From Nocardia cyriacigeorgica NBRC 100375 (GTDB lineage Bacteria; Actinomycetota; Actinomycetes; Mycobacteriales; Mycobacteriaceae), in NCBI RefSeq assembly GCF_000308555.1, contig NZ_BAFY01000047.1, positions 1 to 39,140 of the forward strand: a stretch of DNA of 39,140 nt. The letters are read 5' to 3'. The position numbers and the translations under genes are program-made. Below, one piece after another: positions 7,998-15,028 of this stretch; position 1 is the first letter of the stretch; the number at the start of each line of letters is the position of its first letter. The notes beneath the pieces are model-generated. The model had not been told where the DNA came from and did not search any database. It saw nothing but the letters and a program-made list of their open reading frames with translations.

Positions 7998-8297
7998 GTG
8001 TTTGAATCTATGGACGAGCTGGAAGCCAGCGTTCGCCGGCGGTTGTATCGCATGCGCGACCTCGCCGACGATATGGCCGCGGTCCGCGCGAGCGAAACCG
8101 CGCCGGACGGGTCGATGACCGCCGAGGTCGACGGCAACGGCTCACTGGTGAATCTCCAGTTCACCACGGCGATCTCGGAGCTCACGCCCTCCGAGTTCGA
8201 GCAGCGGCTGGTAGCTACCGTCGCAGCGGCGGCCAGGGCGGCCTTTGCCCGGCGCGCCGAAATCGTCGTGTCATTCAACGAAGAAGTCAGCGGGTAG
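7998..8297 (+). CDS. YbaB/EbfC-family protein, EspL-like
   Basis: The start is GTG at 7998, ten bases after GGAGAGG; an in-frame ATG at 8010 is a less likely alternative. The 99-residue product has an N-terminal helix of the type MDELEASVRRRLYRMRDLADDM and then the strands GSMTAEVDGNGSLVNLQF, the hallmark of the YbaB/EbfC fold. A C-terminal helix follows (FEQRLVATVAAAARAAF). EspL (Rv3880c) of the ESX-1 locus belongs to the same fold, and YbaB proteins otherwise bind DNA as dimers. Its place between EspD-like and EspC-like genes supports an EspL-like accessory role. Confidence 0.7.
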   Translation: MFESMDELEASVRRRLYRMRDLADDMAAVRASETAPDGSMTAEVDGNGSLVNLQFTTAISELTPSEFEQRLVATVAAAARAAFARRAEIVVSFNEEVSG

Positions 8298-8411
8298 ACA
8301 CGTCACGTTCACCCTGACCGGTCATAGTTTTTTGCGACAGCTCACACCGAAGCCTCAGCTCGGTGGGGGGATTCGCACCAAACATCCAGCATCACCGGAT
8401 CGGGGAGTACG

Positions 8412-8732
8412 ATGAGCGACCTCGTAGCAACACCTGACGCGATCCGTCGCTACGGCGACGCGGCAGCGGCGATGGCGACGAGCGTGGCCACCGCAGGCAG
8501 TGTCGACCAGGCCGCGACCATGGCCGTCGCGGCCCCCGTGTTCGGCTTGATCGGGCAGGAATTCCTGGTGTCCTACGCGATCGCGCAGGGCAACCATCTG
8601 TCGTCGGTGATGGAACTGGCCGGAGTGCACGCCGCTACGGCGGTCACCGCACATCAAAGCGCCGCCGCCTACGAGGCCTCCGACGCCGCCGCCGTCGCCG
8701 AGCTGGGTGCGGCGACCGCGCCGCTGCAATGA
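8412..8732 (+). CDS. EspC-like small ESX substrate with YxxxD signal
   Basis: The ATG follows GGGGAG. The 106-residue product is helical with a helix-turn-helix layout and the C-terminal motif YEASD (residues 87-91), an exact match to the ESX export signal YxxxD/E. N-terminal VATPDAIRRYGDAAAAMATSV fits the EspC-type family (DUF2580, ESX-1 secreted factor). A 114-base spacer with no gene precedes it, so it may have its own promoter. The stop overlaps the next ATG (ATGA), coupling it to an EspA-like gene, as EspA and EspC are paired and co-dependent for secretion in M. tuberculosis. Confidence 0.7.
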   Translation: MSDLVATPDAIRRYGDAAAAMATSVATAGSVDQAATMAVAAPVFGLIGQEFLVSYAIAQGNHLSSVMELAGVHAATAVTAHQSAAAYEASDAAAVAELGAATAPLQ

Positions 8733-10033
8733 ATCCGGAGCTGGACCCCACCGTCGTCGATCTCTTACGTGGCAGCGCCCTCGCGCCCTATATCGACCGG
8801 CCGGTGAACGACATCCTCGCGGATATGGGTCTGCCGCCGCTACCGGATCTGTCCGCGATCCCGCCGCTGCCGGAGTTCCCGCCGATGCCGGTGATCGATA
8901 TCGCCGCGCTGGCCCGTCCGCTGACGGATCTGGCCAGCAGTTTCGGCACCGGTGTGCTCGCACCCCCACCGGGCGGCGGACCGGATCCGATGCAGGTGTT
9001 CCAGGCCGTCAACACCGCTCTCACCACCGCGATGCAGCTCGGCACGTCGGCGTTGCAGGCGGTGATGACGATCTGGCAGGGCATGGGCGCGAGCAGTGCC
9101 GCGGGCAAAGCCGCCGACGCACAAGCCGACAGCGCCGAATTGGCCGCGCAGAGCACCAATGAGAAGACGGTGCTCGCCGGTGCGGCGACCTCGGTGGCCG
9201 TCGGCGGCGCCGAATTGACCGCCATCATCGCCAAATACCTGACCACGATGGTGGCCTCGGCGCCGCTGCTCGCCACCCCCGGCGGGCAGATGTTCATGGT
9301 CGCCGCGACCACCGAGGCGCTGGCCTCGGCGACCGCCGTGGTCGCGAAGACCCGCGGTGAGCTGCTCGGCCACTCGGGAAATATGACCCAGGCGGGCAAG
9401 AAGGTCGCCGTCACCGGTGCGCCCAAGGGCGTGGACTCGATGCAGCAGGTCATGCAGCTGCTGCAGATGGTCACCCCGCTGATGACGATGGCCGGTACCG
9501 GAGCACAGTCGATCGGGCAGCTTGCCGCCGCGAACACCTCGTTGCTGGCGCCGAAACCCGCGGACGGCGAGCGCGATCCGGCCGCGAAGAAGGACGGCGA
9601 GCCCGGCAAAGCCCATCCGGGCGCGGGCGGTTGGGGAGTCGGCGGCGGCGGAGTCGGTGGCGGCGGGGTCGGCCCGGTCGCCGCACCGCTGAGCCCGTGG
9701 CCGGGCACCCGGACCGCGGGTCTGGGCGCCGTGCCCGGTGCCGTCGGTGGACTCGGTGCCGCGTCGTCCGGTGAGGCGGCGCTGGCCGGCGGACGCTCGG
9801 CGGCCACCACCGCGGGCACGGGGCCGGCCATGATGCCGATCGGTGCGGCCGGTGCGGCCGGCGCCGCCGCTGGTGTGCGCGGCGCGGGCGACTCCGGCGA
9901 TATGCCGAACTACCTGGTGTCCGGTCAGCACGGCGATGAGGTCGTCGGCGATATCGAGGGTGTCTCGCTGCCGGTGGTCGGCGCGGCCGAACCACAGTCC
10001 GAAGCACCACCCGACAAAGAACTCACCCTCTGA
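8729..10033 (+). CDS. EspA-like ESX substrate partner
   Basis: The ATG overlaps the EspC-like stop. The 434-residue protein begins with a short region, then a Pro-rich stretch (residues 30-80), followed by about 190 residues of helical and partly hydrophobic sequence. That stretch includes MQVFQAVNTALTTAMQLGTS and LTAIIAKYLTTMVASAPLLA. A Gly/Ala-rich low-complexity region follows from about residue 290. The tail starting at residue 395 (YLVS, then HGDE, VVGD and LPVVG) parallels the tail of the EspB-like protein. No Sec signal is present. EspA of M. tuberculosis (392 aa) is co-secreted with EspC, and size, coupling to an EspC-like gene and helical content all fit. Sequence identity is too low to judge by eye, so the EspA label is inferred mainly from context. 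Confidence 0.5.
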   Translation: MNPELDPTVVDLLRGSALAPYIDRPVNDILADMGLPPLPDLSAIPPLPEFPPMPVIDIAALARPLTDLASSFGTGVLAPPPGGGPDPMQVFQAVNTALTTAMQLGTSALQAVMTIWQGMGASSAAGKAADAQADSAELAAQSTNEKTVLAGAATSVAVGGAELTAIIAKYLTTMVASAPLLATPGGQMFMVAATTEALASATAVVAKTRGELLGHSGNMTQAGKKVAVTGAPKGVDSMQQVMQLLQMVTPLMTMAGTGAQSIGQLAAANTSLLAPKPADGERDPAAKKDGEPGKAHPGAGGWGVGGGGVGGGGVGPVAAPLSPWPGTRTAGLGAVPGAVGGLGAASSGEAALAGGRSAATTAGTGPAMMPIGAAGAAGAAAGVRGAGDSGDMPNYLVSGQHGDEVVGDIEGVSLPVVGAAEPQSEAPPDKELTL

Positions 10034-10066
10034 CGCAGTCAGCACGGTCCGATCCAGGAGGTTGTC

Positions 10067-10405
10067 ATGGTCCGCAGTGGTGTGGATTTCGATGGGGTCC
10101 AATTCGATGCCGCGGGCGCGGGCGCGGCCGCGCGTGAGCTCGACATTCTGGCCGACCGGCTGGAGCAGGCACTGACCAGCCGGGAAGCCGCCCTGAAGGT
10201 GGAACCGGCCGGTGCCGACGAGGTGTCGCGGGCGGCAGCGCAGACGCTGAGCGAGGTGGCGGTGTCCTTTGCGGACAGCACCGCCGCCGGTGTCCACGAG
10301 CTACGCAAGCTGGCCGCGGTGCTGCGCAGCCAGATCACCGAGTTCGGCCGGTCCGAAAGCGACAGCGCGGCGGGCTTCGATGTGCCCGCGCGCGGAGCGG
10401 CCTAG
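10067..10405 (+). CDS. PE-family ESX substrate
   Basis: A perfect AGGAGG precedes the ATG. The 112-residue product aligns with the PE domain, including the segment PAGADEVSRAAAQTL (residues 47-61), which parallels PAAADEVS in mycobacterial PE proteins. The classical Pro-Glu near the N-terminus is not present. The C-terminal export signal reads FGRSE (residues 93-97), so Phe replaces the Tyr of YxxxE. It is a minimal PE with only a short tail. The PPE gene follows after 30 bases and then EspG, the standard PE-PPE-EspG order; PE and PPE are expected to form a heterodimer bound by EspG. Confidence 0.75.
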   Translation: MVRSGVDFDGVQFDAAGAGAAARELDILADRLEQALTSREAALKVEPAGADEVSRAAAQTLSEVAVSFADSTAAGVHELRKLAAVLRSQITEFGRSESDSAAGFDVPARGAA

Positions 10406-10435
10406 CTCGGACCGGGCGGCACACGGAGCGCTGTG

Positions 10436-11413
10436 ATGATCGAACCACCGCAGCCGGGATTCACCGGCGTGGTCTGGGAGGCGCGTCAGCCCGACCGGCT
10501 GGCCCGCGACCTCGGCACCGGGCCCGGCTCGCTGCCGATGGCCGAGGCCGCCGCCGCCTGGGTGCAGCTGGCGGCCGAACTCGGCACGGCGGTGGTCGAT
10601 TTCGAGCGAGTGGTGCTCGGTCTGCGCGGAGTCTGGCAGTCGGGCACCAGCCGTGAAGTGCTCGACAAGGTGTCGCGGCTGCGCGAGTGGCTGACCGAGG
10701 CGGCGAGCGCGGCGGCCAACAACGCGGTGCGGGCCGAAACCCAGGTGGCGGCCTATGAAGTGGCGCGGCTGGCCATGCCGGACAGCGCGGAGATCCAGGC
10801 CATCCAGGAGATCCAGCGGTTGCTCGAGCAGGTCGGATCCGCCCTCGGCGCACCGATTCAGGCCGTCGCCGCCACCACCGACGCCGACGCCGATGCGGCC
10901 AAGGCCGCGGCGTCGCGGGTGATGCGCGGCTACGAGTCGGCCAGTGCACCGCTCGCGCAGCCCTGGGTCCAGCAGCCGCCGCCGGTCATCGTGGCGGCCG
11001 CGGCGTTGGCGGCCGAGCAGGCGCCCGCCACCGCGCCACAAGCCTCCACACCCGCCCTGCCCCCGGTCACGCCCGGCATGTTCGCGCCCGGCGGCGGTGG
11101 TCTCGGCCCGATCCCACGCGCGAAGACCTCCTACCAGGCCGCGGCCTTCACCGAATCGGCCACCACCGAAACCGTGGAAGTCGTGACACCGCAGCAGGTG
11201 CCGGCCGCGCACGGCACAGTGCCGCTGGTACCCGGTTCGCCCTTCGCCGCCGCGACGGGCACCCAGGAGGAGGAATACCAGTCGAGGGCCGGCGACGCCG
11301 GCACCGACGCTCTCGGCGCCGACCTCGGCATCGTCTCGGCCCCCGCGGTCCTCGGCGCACCGGAACCGGCCGCGCCGCAGACCGGCCGGACCGCACCGGG
11401 AGGCGCGGCATGA
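10436..11413 (+). CDS. PPE-family ESX substrate
   Basis: The ATG at 10436 lies seven bases after CGGAG; a GTG three bases earlier is possible. The 325-residue product begins with the PPE domain. VWEAR stands where the PPE motif normally lies, then TGPGSLPMAEAAAAW and a W-x-x-G turn (WQSG, residues 67-70). The second half is Pro/Ala-rich and ends with a tail (LGADLGIVSAPAVLG) that resembles the tails of the EspA-like and EspB-like proteins. Its stop overlaps the second espG (ATGA). It should dimerise with the PE protein and be escorted by that EspG. Loss of the literal Pro-Pro-Glu is common outside Mycobacterium. Confidence 0.75.
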   Translation: MIEPPQPGFTGVVWEARQPDRLARDLGTGPGSLPMAEAAAAWVQLAAELGTAVVDFERVVLGLRGVWQSGTSREVLDKVSRLREWLTEAASAAANNAVRAETQVAAYEVARLAMPDSAEIQAIQEIQRLLEQVGSALGAPIQAVAATTDADADAAKAAASRVMRGYESASAPLAQPWVQQPPPVIVAAAALAAEQAPATAPQASTPALPPVTPGMFAPGGGGLGPIPRAKTSYQAAAFTESATTETVEVVTPQQVPAAHGTVPLVPGSPFAAATGTQEEEYQSRAGDAGTDALGADLGIVSAPAVLGAPEPAAPQTGRTAPGGAA

Positions 11414-12201
11414 CGCTGGTGACCAACGACGGCCTGCTCGCCGTCGCCGAACGCCTCGGCGTGCAGACGTTGCCGCAGGTGCTCTCGGTTGCGCCGCGAC
11501 ACGATTCCTACGACGCATGGACCGAAGCCCAGCGCCGCGCCGTCACCGAACTGACCGGTGCGGGCGTCATCGACTCCTACGGTGAGGTGGAACCGAACCT
11601 CGCCGACGCCCTGTTCACCCTGGCCCAGCCCGACCGTGAACTGGTCGCCCGGGTGTTCACCGGCGCCGCGCCGATTCGCATCTGCCTGGCCCGCCGCGGC
11701 CAACAGCACGCCCTCGCGGTCCGCACCGGCGACGACTACGAGATCAGCACCGTCTGGTCCGATGGCTCCGGCGCCACTCTGGCCCGCCCCGTGCTGGCCG
11801 CGCTCGGTCCGGCCACCCCTGCCGATGTCGCGGTATTCAGCGCGCCGGCCACCGAGCTGAGCGAACGCCTCGAAGCCGCGCAGACCTCGGCCGAATACGC
11901 CGACGCCCTCTATGCGCTCGGCGTCGCCGACCGGGACGCGCCCCGCTACGGGTTGGCCTTCGCGTCCTGCCATGCCTACGCCGAGATCGTGGCCTACGCC
12001 CACATCGACGGCGTGACCACCCGGCCGCCGGCGGCGGTCGCGGTATACGACACCGGGCACGGTCGCCTCGTCGCCGCGCCCGGGTTCGCAGCGGATCAGC
12101 AGGTCTGGTCCACGGTGACACCGGGCACTGATCACCGGATCGCGGAAGCGATCTCGGCCCTGGTCGAAGCACTGCCCGGGGGAAGGTGGCTGCCGCAGTA
12201 G
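11410..12201 (+). CDS. espG: EspG-family chaperone for the PE/PPE pair (second copy)
   Basis: The ATG overlaps the PPE stop. The 263-residue product follows EspG topology: N-terminal strands (DGLLAVAERLGVQTLP), a helical insertion, central strands (PIRICLARRGQQHALAVRTGDDYEI, abbreviated) and a C-terminal strand-helix pair with RLVAAPGF and ending LVEALPGGRW. It is clearly divergent from the first EspG at 6806-7591. EspG binds the hydrophobic tip of PPE and keeps PE-PPE dimers soluble in the cytosol. Its direct coupling to PPE makes that its probable client. Confidence 0.75.
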   Translation: MTLVTNDGLLAVAERLGVQTLPQVLSVAPRHDSYDAWTEAQRRAVTELTGAGVIDSYGEVEPNLADALFTLAQPDRELVARVFTGAAPIRICLARRGQQHALAVRTGDDYEISTVWSDGSGATLARPVLAALGPATPADVAVFSAPATELSERLEAAQTSAEYADALYALGVADRDAPRYGLAFASCHAYAEIVAYAHIDGVTTRPPAAVAVYDTGHGRLVAAPGFAADQQVWSTVTPGTDHRIAEAISALVEALPGGRWLPQ

Positions 12202-12294
12202 ACCCGCAGGGCGTGCAGTAGCCCGCCACTCTCCCCGGCGGTGCCCCGACCGGCACCTTCCGGGTACAGAAATCACAACACGAAAGGTTCGATC

Positions 12295-12585
12295 ATGGTT
12301 TACGCCGATCATTCATCCGCCGACAAGGCCCAGGGCGACATGGCCAACGCCGTCGAGGGCATGAAGTTCACCCTCAAGGCCATCACCGACGAGGTCAACG
12401 CGGCCCGCGGCTGGGAGGGCGACGCCCGCAACGCCTTCAACGCCGCCGCCGACCGGTGGAACACCGAGGCCACCGAACTCAACGGCGTGCTGAACCGGAT
12501 GACCGAGCTGGTCGGTGAGGGCAGCGCGACCTTCAAGCGGATCGACGCCGAGGGCGAAGACGAGTTCAACTACATCAAGATCTGA
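12295..12585 (+). CDS. WXG100 protein, CFP-10/EsxB-like
   Basis: The ATG follows GAAAGG. The 96-residue product is a helical hairpin with WEG at residues 40-42. Its C-terminal part carries FKRID (80-84), in the position of YSRAD in CFP-10, again with Phe for Tyr. This makes it the signal-bearing partner of the Esx pair. The second Esx gene follows after 61 bases. The pair is the core cargo of the ESX machine and is expected to be secreted as a heterodimer. Confidence 0.85.
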   Translation: MVYADHSSADKAQGDMANAVEGMKFTLKAITDEVNAARGWEGDARNAFNAAADRWNTEATELNGVLNRMTELVGEGSATFKRIDAEGEDEFNYIKI

Positions 12586-12646
12586 CGGCCGCCCACCGAG
12601 GCATCGGCCGTAACCACCAGCTACACAACTGATCCGGAGGGTTCTG

Positions 12647-12934
12647 ATGGAATACGACAAGTCTGCGATGACCACCCTGTTCCACGATCTGCAGGGTTTC
12701 CGCAAGGCACTGACCGACAATGCCCGTGACATGGCCGACGCGGGCAGCGCGCTCGCCGTCGCCTGGGAGGGCAACGAGGCCTACAACGGCTTCCAGGCCG
12801 TGCACAAGGACTGGGACGCCAAGTTCGAGGACACCCTGGTGATCCTGGACAACGTCGCCGCCGCGGTGGAGAGCGCCCTGAACCGCGCCCTCGGCACCGA
12901 CGGCAAGATCGGCGACGGCTTCGCGGGCGTGTAA
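12647..12934 (+). CDS. WXG100 protein, ESAT-6/EsxA-like
   Basis: The ATG follows GGAGGG. The 95-residue product has the WXG100 layout with WEG at residues 40-42 and flanking amphipathic helices. It lacks a YxxxD/E-type motif at its C-terminus (ends GDGFAGV), which is expected of the partner that does not carry the signal. It is the last gene of the plus-strand substrate block. A strong hairpin lies just after it, and eccE converges from the other side. Confidence 0.85.
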   Translation: MEYDKSAMTTLFHDLQGFRKALTDNARDMADAGSALAVAWEGNEAYNGFQAVHKDWDAKFEDTLVILDNVAAAVESALNRALGTDGKIGDGFAGV

Positions 12935-12968
12935 GACGCAGCGGGCACGCGGGACGCGTCAGCGTCGA

Positions 12969-13000
12969 ACAGCCGGTCCGGTGAACACCGGGCCGGCTGT
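12969..13000. terminator. Bidirectional terminator-like hairpin between esx genes and eccE
   Basis: A 14-base-pair stem (ACAGCCGG, one T-G wobble, CCGGT paired with ACCGG and CCGGCTGT) closes a GAAC loop. It lies between the convergent Esx pair and eccE, 34 bases after the Esx stop and 18 bases from the eccE stop. No T-tract follows, as is usual in high-GC actinobacteria. Confidence 0.8.
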
Positions 13001-13017
13001 CTGCGTTGCCGCCGGAT

Positions 13018-14793
13018 TCAGCGTGCGGCGGCGAGGGATTCGCCGATGTAGCGCATCTCGTCCGGCGTGGTGACCATGTTGGCCGTGGCCTGTGCCGTTG
13101 AGGTGCGCACGGTGATGCGGTTGGGGGCGGTGGGGTCCTGGTACAGCGTGACGTCGGCGTCGAAATCGCCGTCGGGTTCGTGCGGTCCACGCACCCGCAC
13201 GATGGTCGCGCCGCCGGTCAACGCGGTGGGCGCGATCCCGTCGAACACCACAACGGTGGCGGTGCTGAACCCGGTGCCGGGCTGCGTGGCGGCCGGGCCG
13301 TGCTGCGGAGTGTTGCCGCCGAATCGGGTGGCCAGCGAGAGCGACTGTGGTGCGCCGACATTGGCGACCATCGTCTGCCAGGCCTCCGGCCGACCGGTGT
13401 GCACCACCACATGCGCGCCGAGCGCGATGGCCCGCAGGATCACCTGCTGGGCCAGGTCGAGTTTGCCGATCACCTCGAGATGCCGGGTGCCGTCACCGAT
13501 CAGCGGCACCGCGATGCCTTGGCCGCGGTGGTCGGCGCCGATGAGCTGTCCGCATCCGCCGGTGGGCACCGCGATACCGGTGAGTGCGCTGAGCGGGCCG
13601 TGATAGTCCGCGGCACTGTCGTGCACCACCGTCTGCGCGGGCAGGGTGTCGAGCAGTGCGCGGAACTGCCTGCCACGCAACGGTCGCAGCCCCTCGACGG
13701 GCGGTGTGTCGAGCTCGGTCAGGGTATCGAACCGCACCAGCGCGCCGAGGGTGATCGGCGGCGATTCGGCCCGCTTGCCGGCGCCTGGCCGCTGCGTGCC
13801 CGGGCGCAGCCGGACCGTCACCATGGTGTTGAGGCTCGGTGTTGCCCAGATATCGGCGAAGCCGCGCGAACCGATGAGCTCCGGCCCGATCTCGTAGCTG
13901 GTGAGCCGCAATTCGCCATGGACCAGTGAGTTCTGCGTTTCGGTGAACTGGTCCAGCGGCACTCCCCAGCACATCCGGCGCACCGCCGCGTTCATCTCGC
14001 CCGCGGTGAGCACCGACACCGAGATGTCGTGCGCGGCCAGCCGATTGGCTACCCGCCGGGTGGCGATGATGGCGGTGCGCAGGCTGCCCGTGCGCCCGCC
14101 GCCACGATTGTCGACCGCCTCCGCGTTGGCCAGCGGGTCCAGCCGCAGCACCAGCCAGACGGTGCGATGGGCGATGGCGGGTAGCGGACCGAGGATGCGG
14201 TCGTAGAGCTGGGCCACCACACCGTTGCCCGCGGTGCGCGCGCCGGTACTGATCACGTCGATCGAGGTGAGCGTGATGTCGAACTGGCTGAGGCATTTGC
14301 CGATCTCGGTGAGCGGCAAGACCTGATCGGTGCTCAGCGAGCCGCGCCGCAGCAGCGTCATCGCATCCGGTGGCGGATCGATGCGCAACATGGTGACCAG
14401 CAGGTCGTTGTCCCAGCGCACGCCGTAACTGCCGCCCTCGGGCAGCGTGACGTCGAACGGCTCGGCCCCGCCGTCGGCCGGTCCGGGCCGGGCACGCCGC
14501 CAACGCCATGCCACAGCCGTCGCCACCATCCCGGCGAGATTGCGCGGATCCGCCCGCCGCACCGGCACCGCGCCGAGCAGCAGCACCGCGGCGCCGATCC
14601 CGGCGACGGCGGCGATCGGGGCGTCGAGGGCCAGTGCCGCCCAGGCCGCCGTGGCGGCGAGCAATGCCAGCGGAACCATGCGCCGCAGCGGAATATGGCG
14701 GAACAACCAGAATTCGGGATCATGTAACGTCGCGTTCACCGCGATGTCCGATCGAATTTCCCCGGATGGGTTTTCCGCCGAATTGTCGGACAC
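13018..14793 (-). CDS. eccE: EccE, ESX membrane complex component
   Basis: The frame is open upstream to 14970. The GTG at 14793 gives a natural N-terminus (MSDNSAEN) and 591 residues; the GTG at 14823 with AGGG upstream is an alternative. Two adjacent transmembrane helices near residues 39-77 (RRMVPLALLAATAAWAALAL and IAAVAGIGAAVLLLGAVPV) are followed by a large soluble domain, the EccE plan. Among its segments are WDNDLLVTMLRIDPPPD and LDQFTETQNSLVHGELRL. EccE sits at the periphery of the ESX inner-membrane complex. It is longer than most mycobacterial EccE proteins. It is the only machinery gene transcribed toward the Esx genes and is divergent from eccB. Confidence 0.8.
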   Translation of the reverse strand: MSDNSAENPSGEIRSDIAVNATLHDPEFWLFRHIPLRRMVPLALLAATAAWAALALDAPIAAVAGIGAAVLLLGAVPVRRADPRNLAGMVATAVAWRWRRARPGPADGGAEPFDVTLPEGGSYGVRWDNDLLVTMLRIDPPPDAMTLLRRGSLSTDQVLPLTEIGKCLSQFDITLTSIDVISTGARTAGNGVVAQLYDRILGPLPAIAHRTVWLVLRLDPLANAEAVDNRGGGRTGSLRTAIIATRRVANRLAAHDISVSVLTAGEMNAAVRRMCWGVPLDQFTETQNSLVHGELRLTSYEIGPELIGSRGFADIWATPSLNTMVTVRLRPGTQRPGAGKRAESPPITLGALVRFDTLTELDTPPVEGLRPLRGRQFRALLDTLPAQTVVHDSAADYHGPLSALTGIAVPTGGCGQLIGADHRGQGIAVPLIGDGTRHLEVIGKLDLAQQVILRAIALGAHVVVHTGRPEAWQTMVANVGAPQSLSLATRFGGNTPQHGPAATQPGTGFSTATVVVFDGIAPTALTGGATIVRVRGPHEPDGDFDADVTLYQDPTAPNRITVRTSTAQATANMVTTPDEMRYIGESLAAAR

Positions 14794-14960
14794 GGTTTCC
14801 CGTTCGTTTACAGCAACGTTCACTTTTAGTAGCCCTGGGTTCGAATTCCGGTTGTCGGAGTTTGTGTTTTCCGGGGATCTGCAGAACTTTGACAATACCG
14901 CGCCGCAGGTGAAATCGCGGGACGGAGAAATCGGCCTCGACCGCCCGCGCACCGCGTCGA

Positions 14961-14990
14961 TTGACACCACCGTTCGGCCGATACTGTAAT
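14961..14990 (+). promoter_or_regulatory. Probable SigA-type promoter of eccB
   Basis: TTGACA at 14961-14966 and TGTAAT at 14985-14990 are separated by 18 bases. The -35 is a perfect match and the -10 is five of six to the consensus. The eccB start lies about 40 bases downstream, behind a GGAGG site. Confidence 0.7.
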
Positions 14991-15028
14991 TGCTCGAGTG
15001 AGGGGAGACCCAGTTCTATGGAGGCCAT

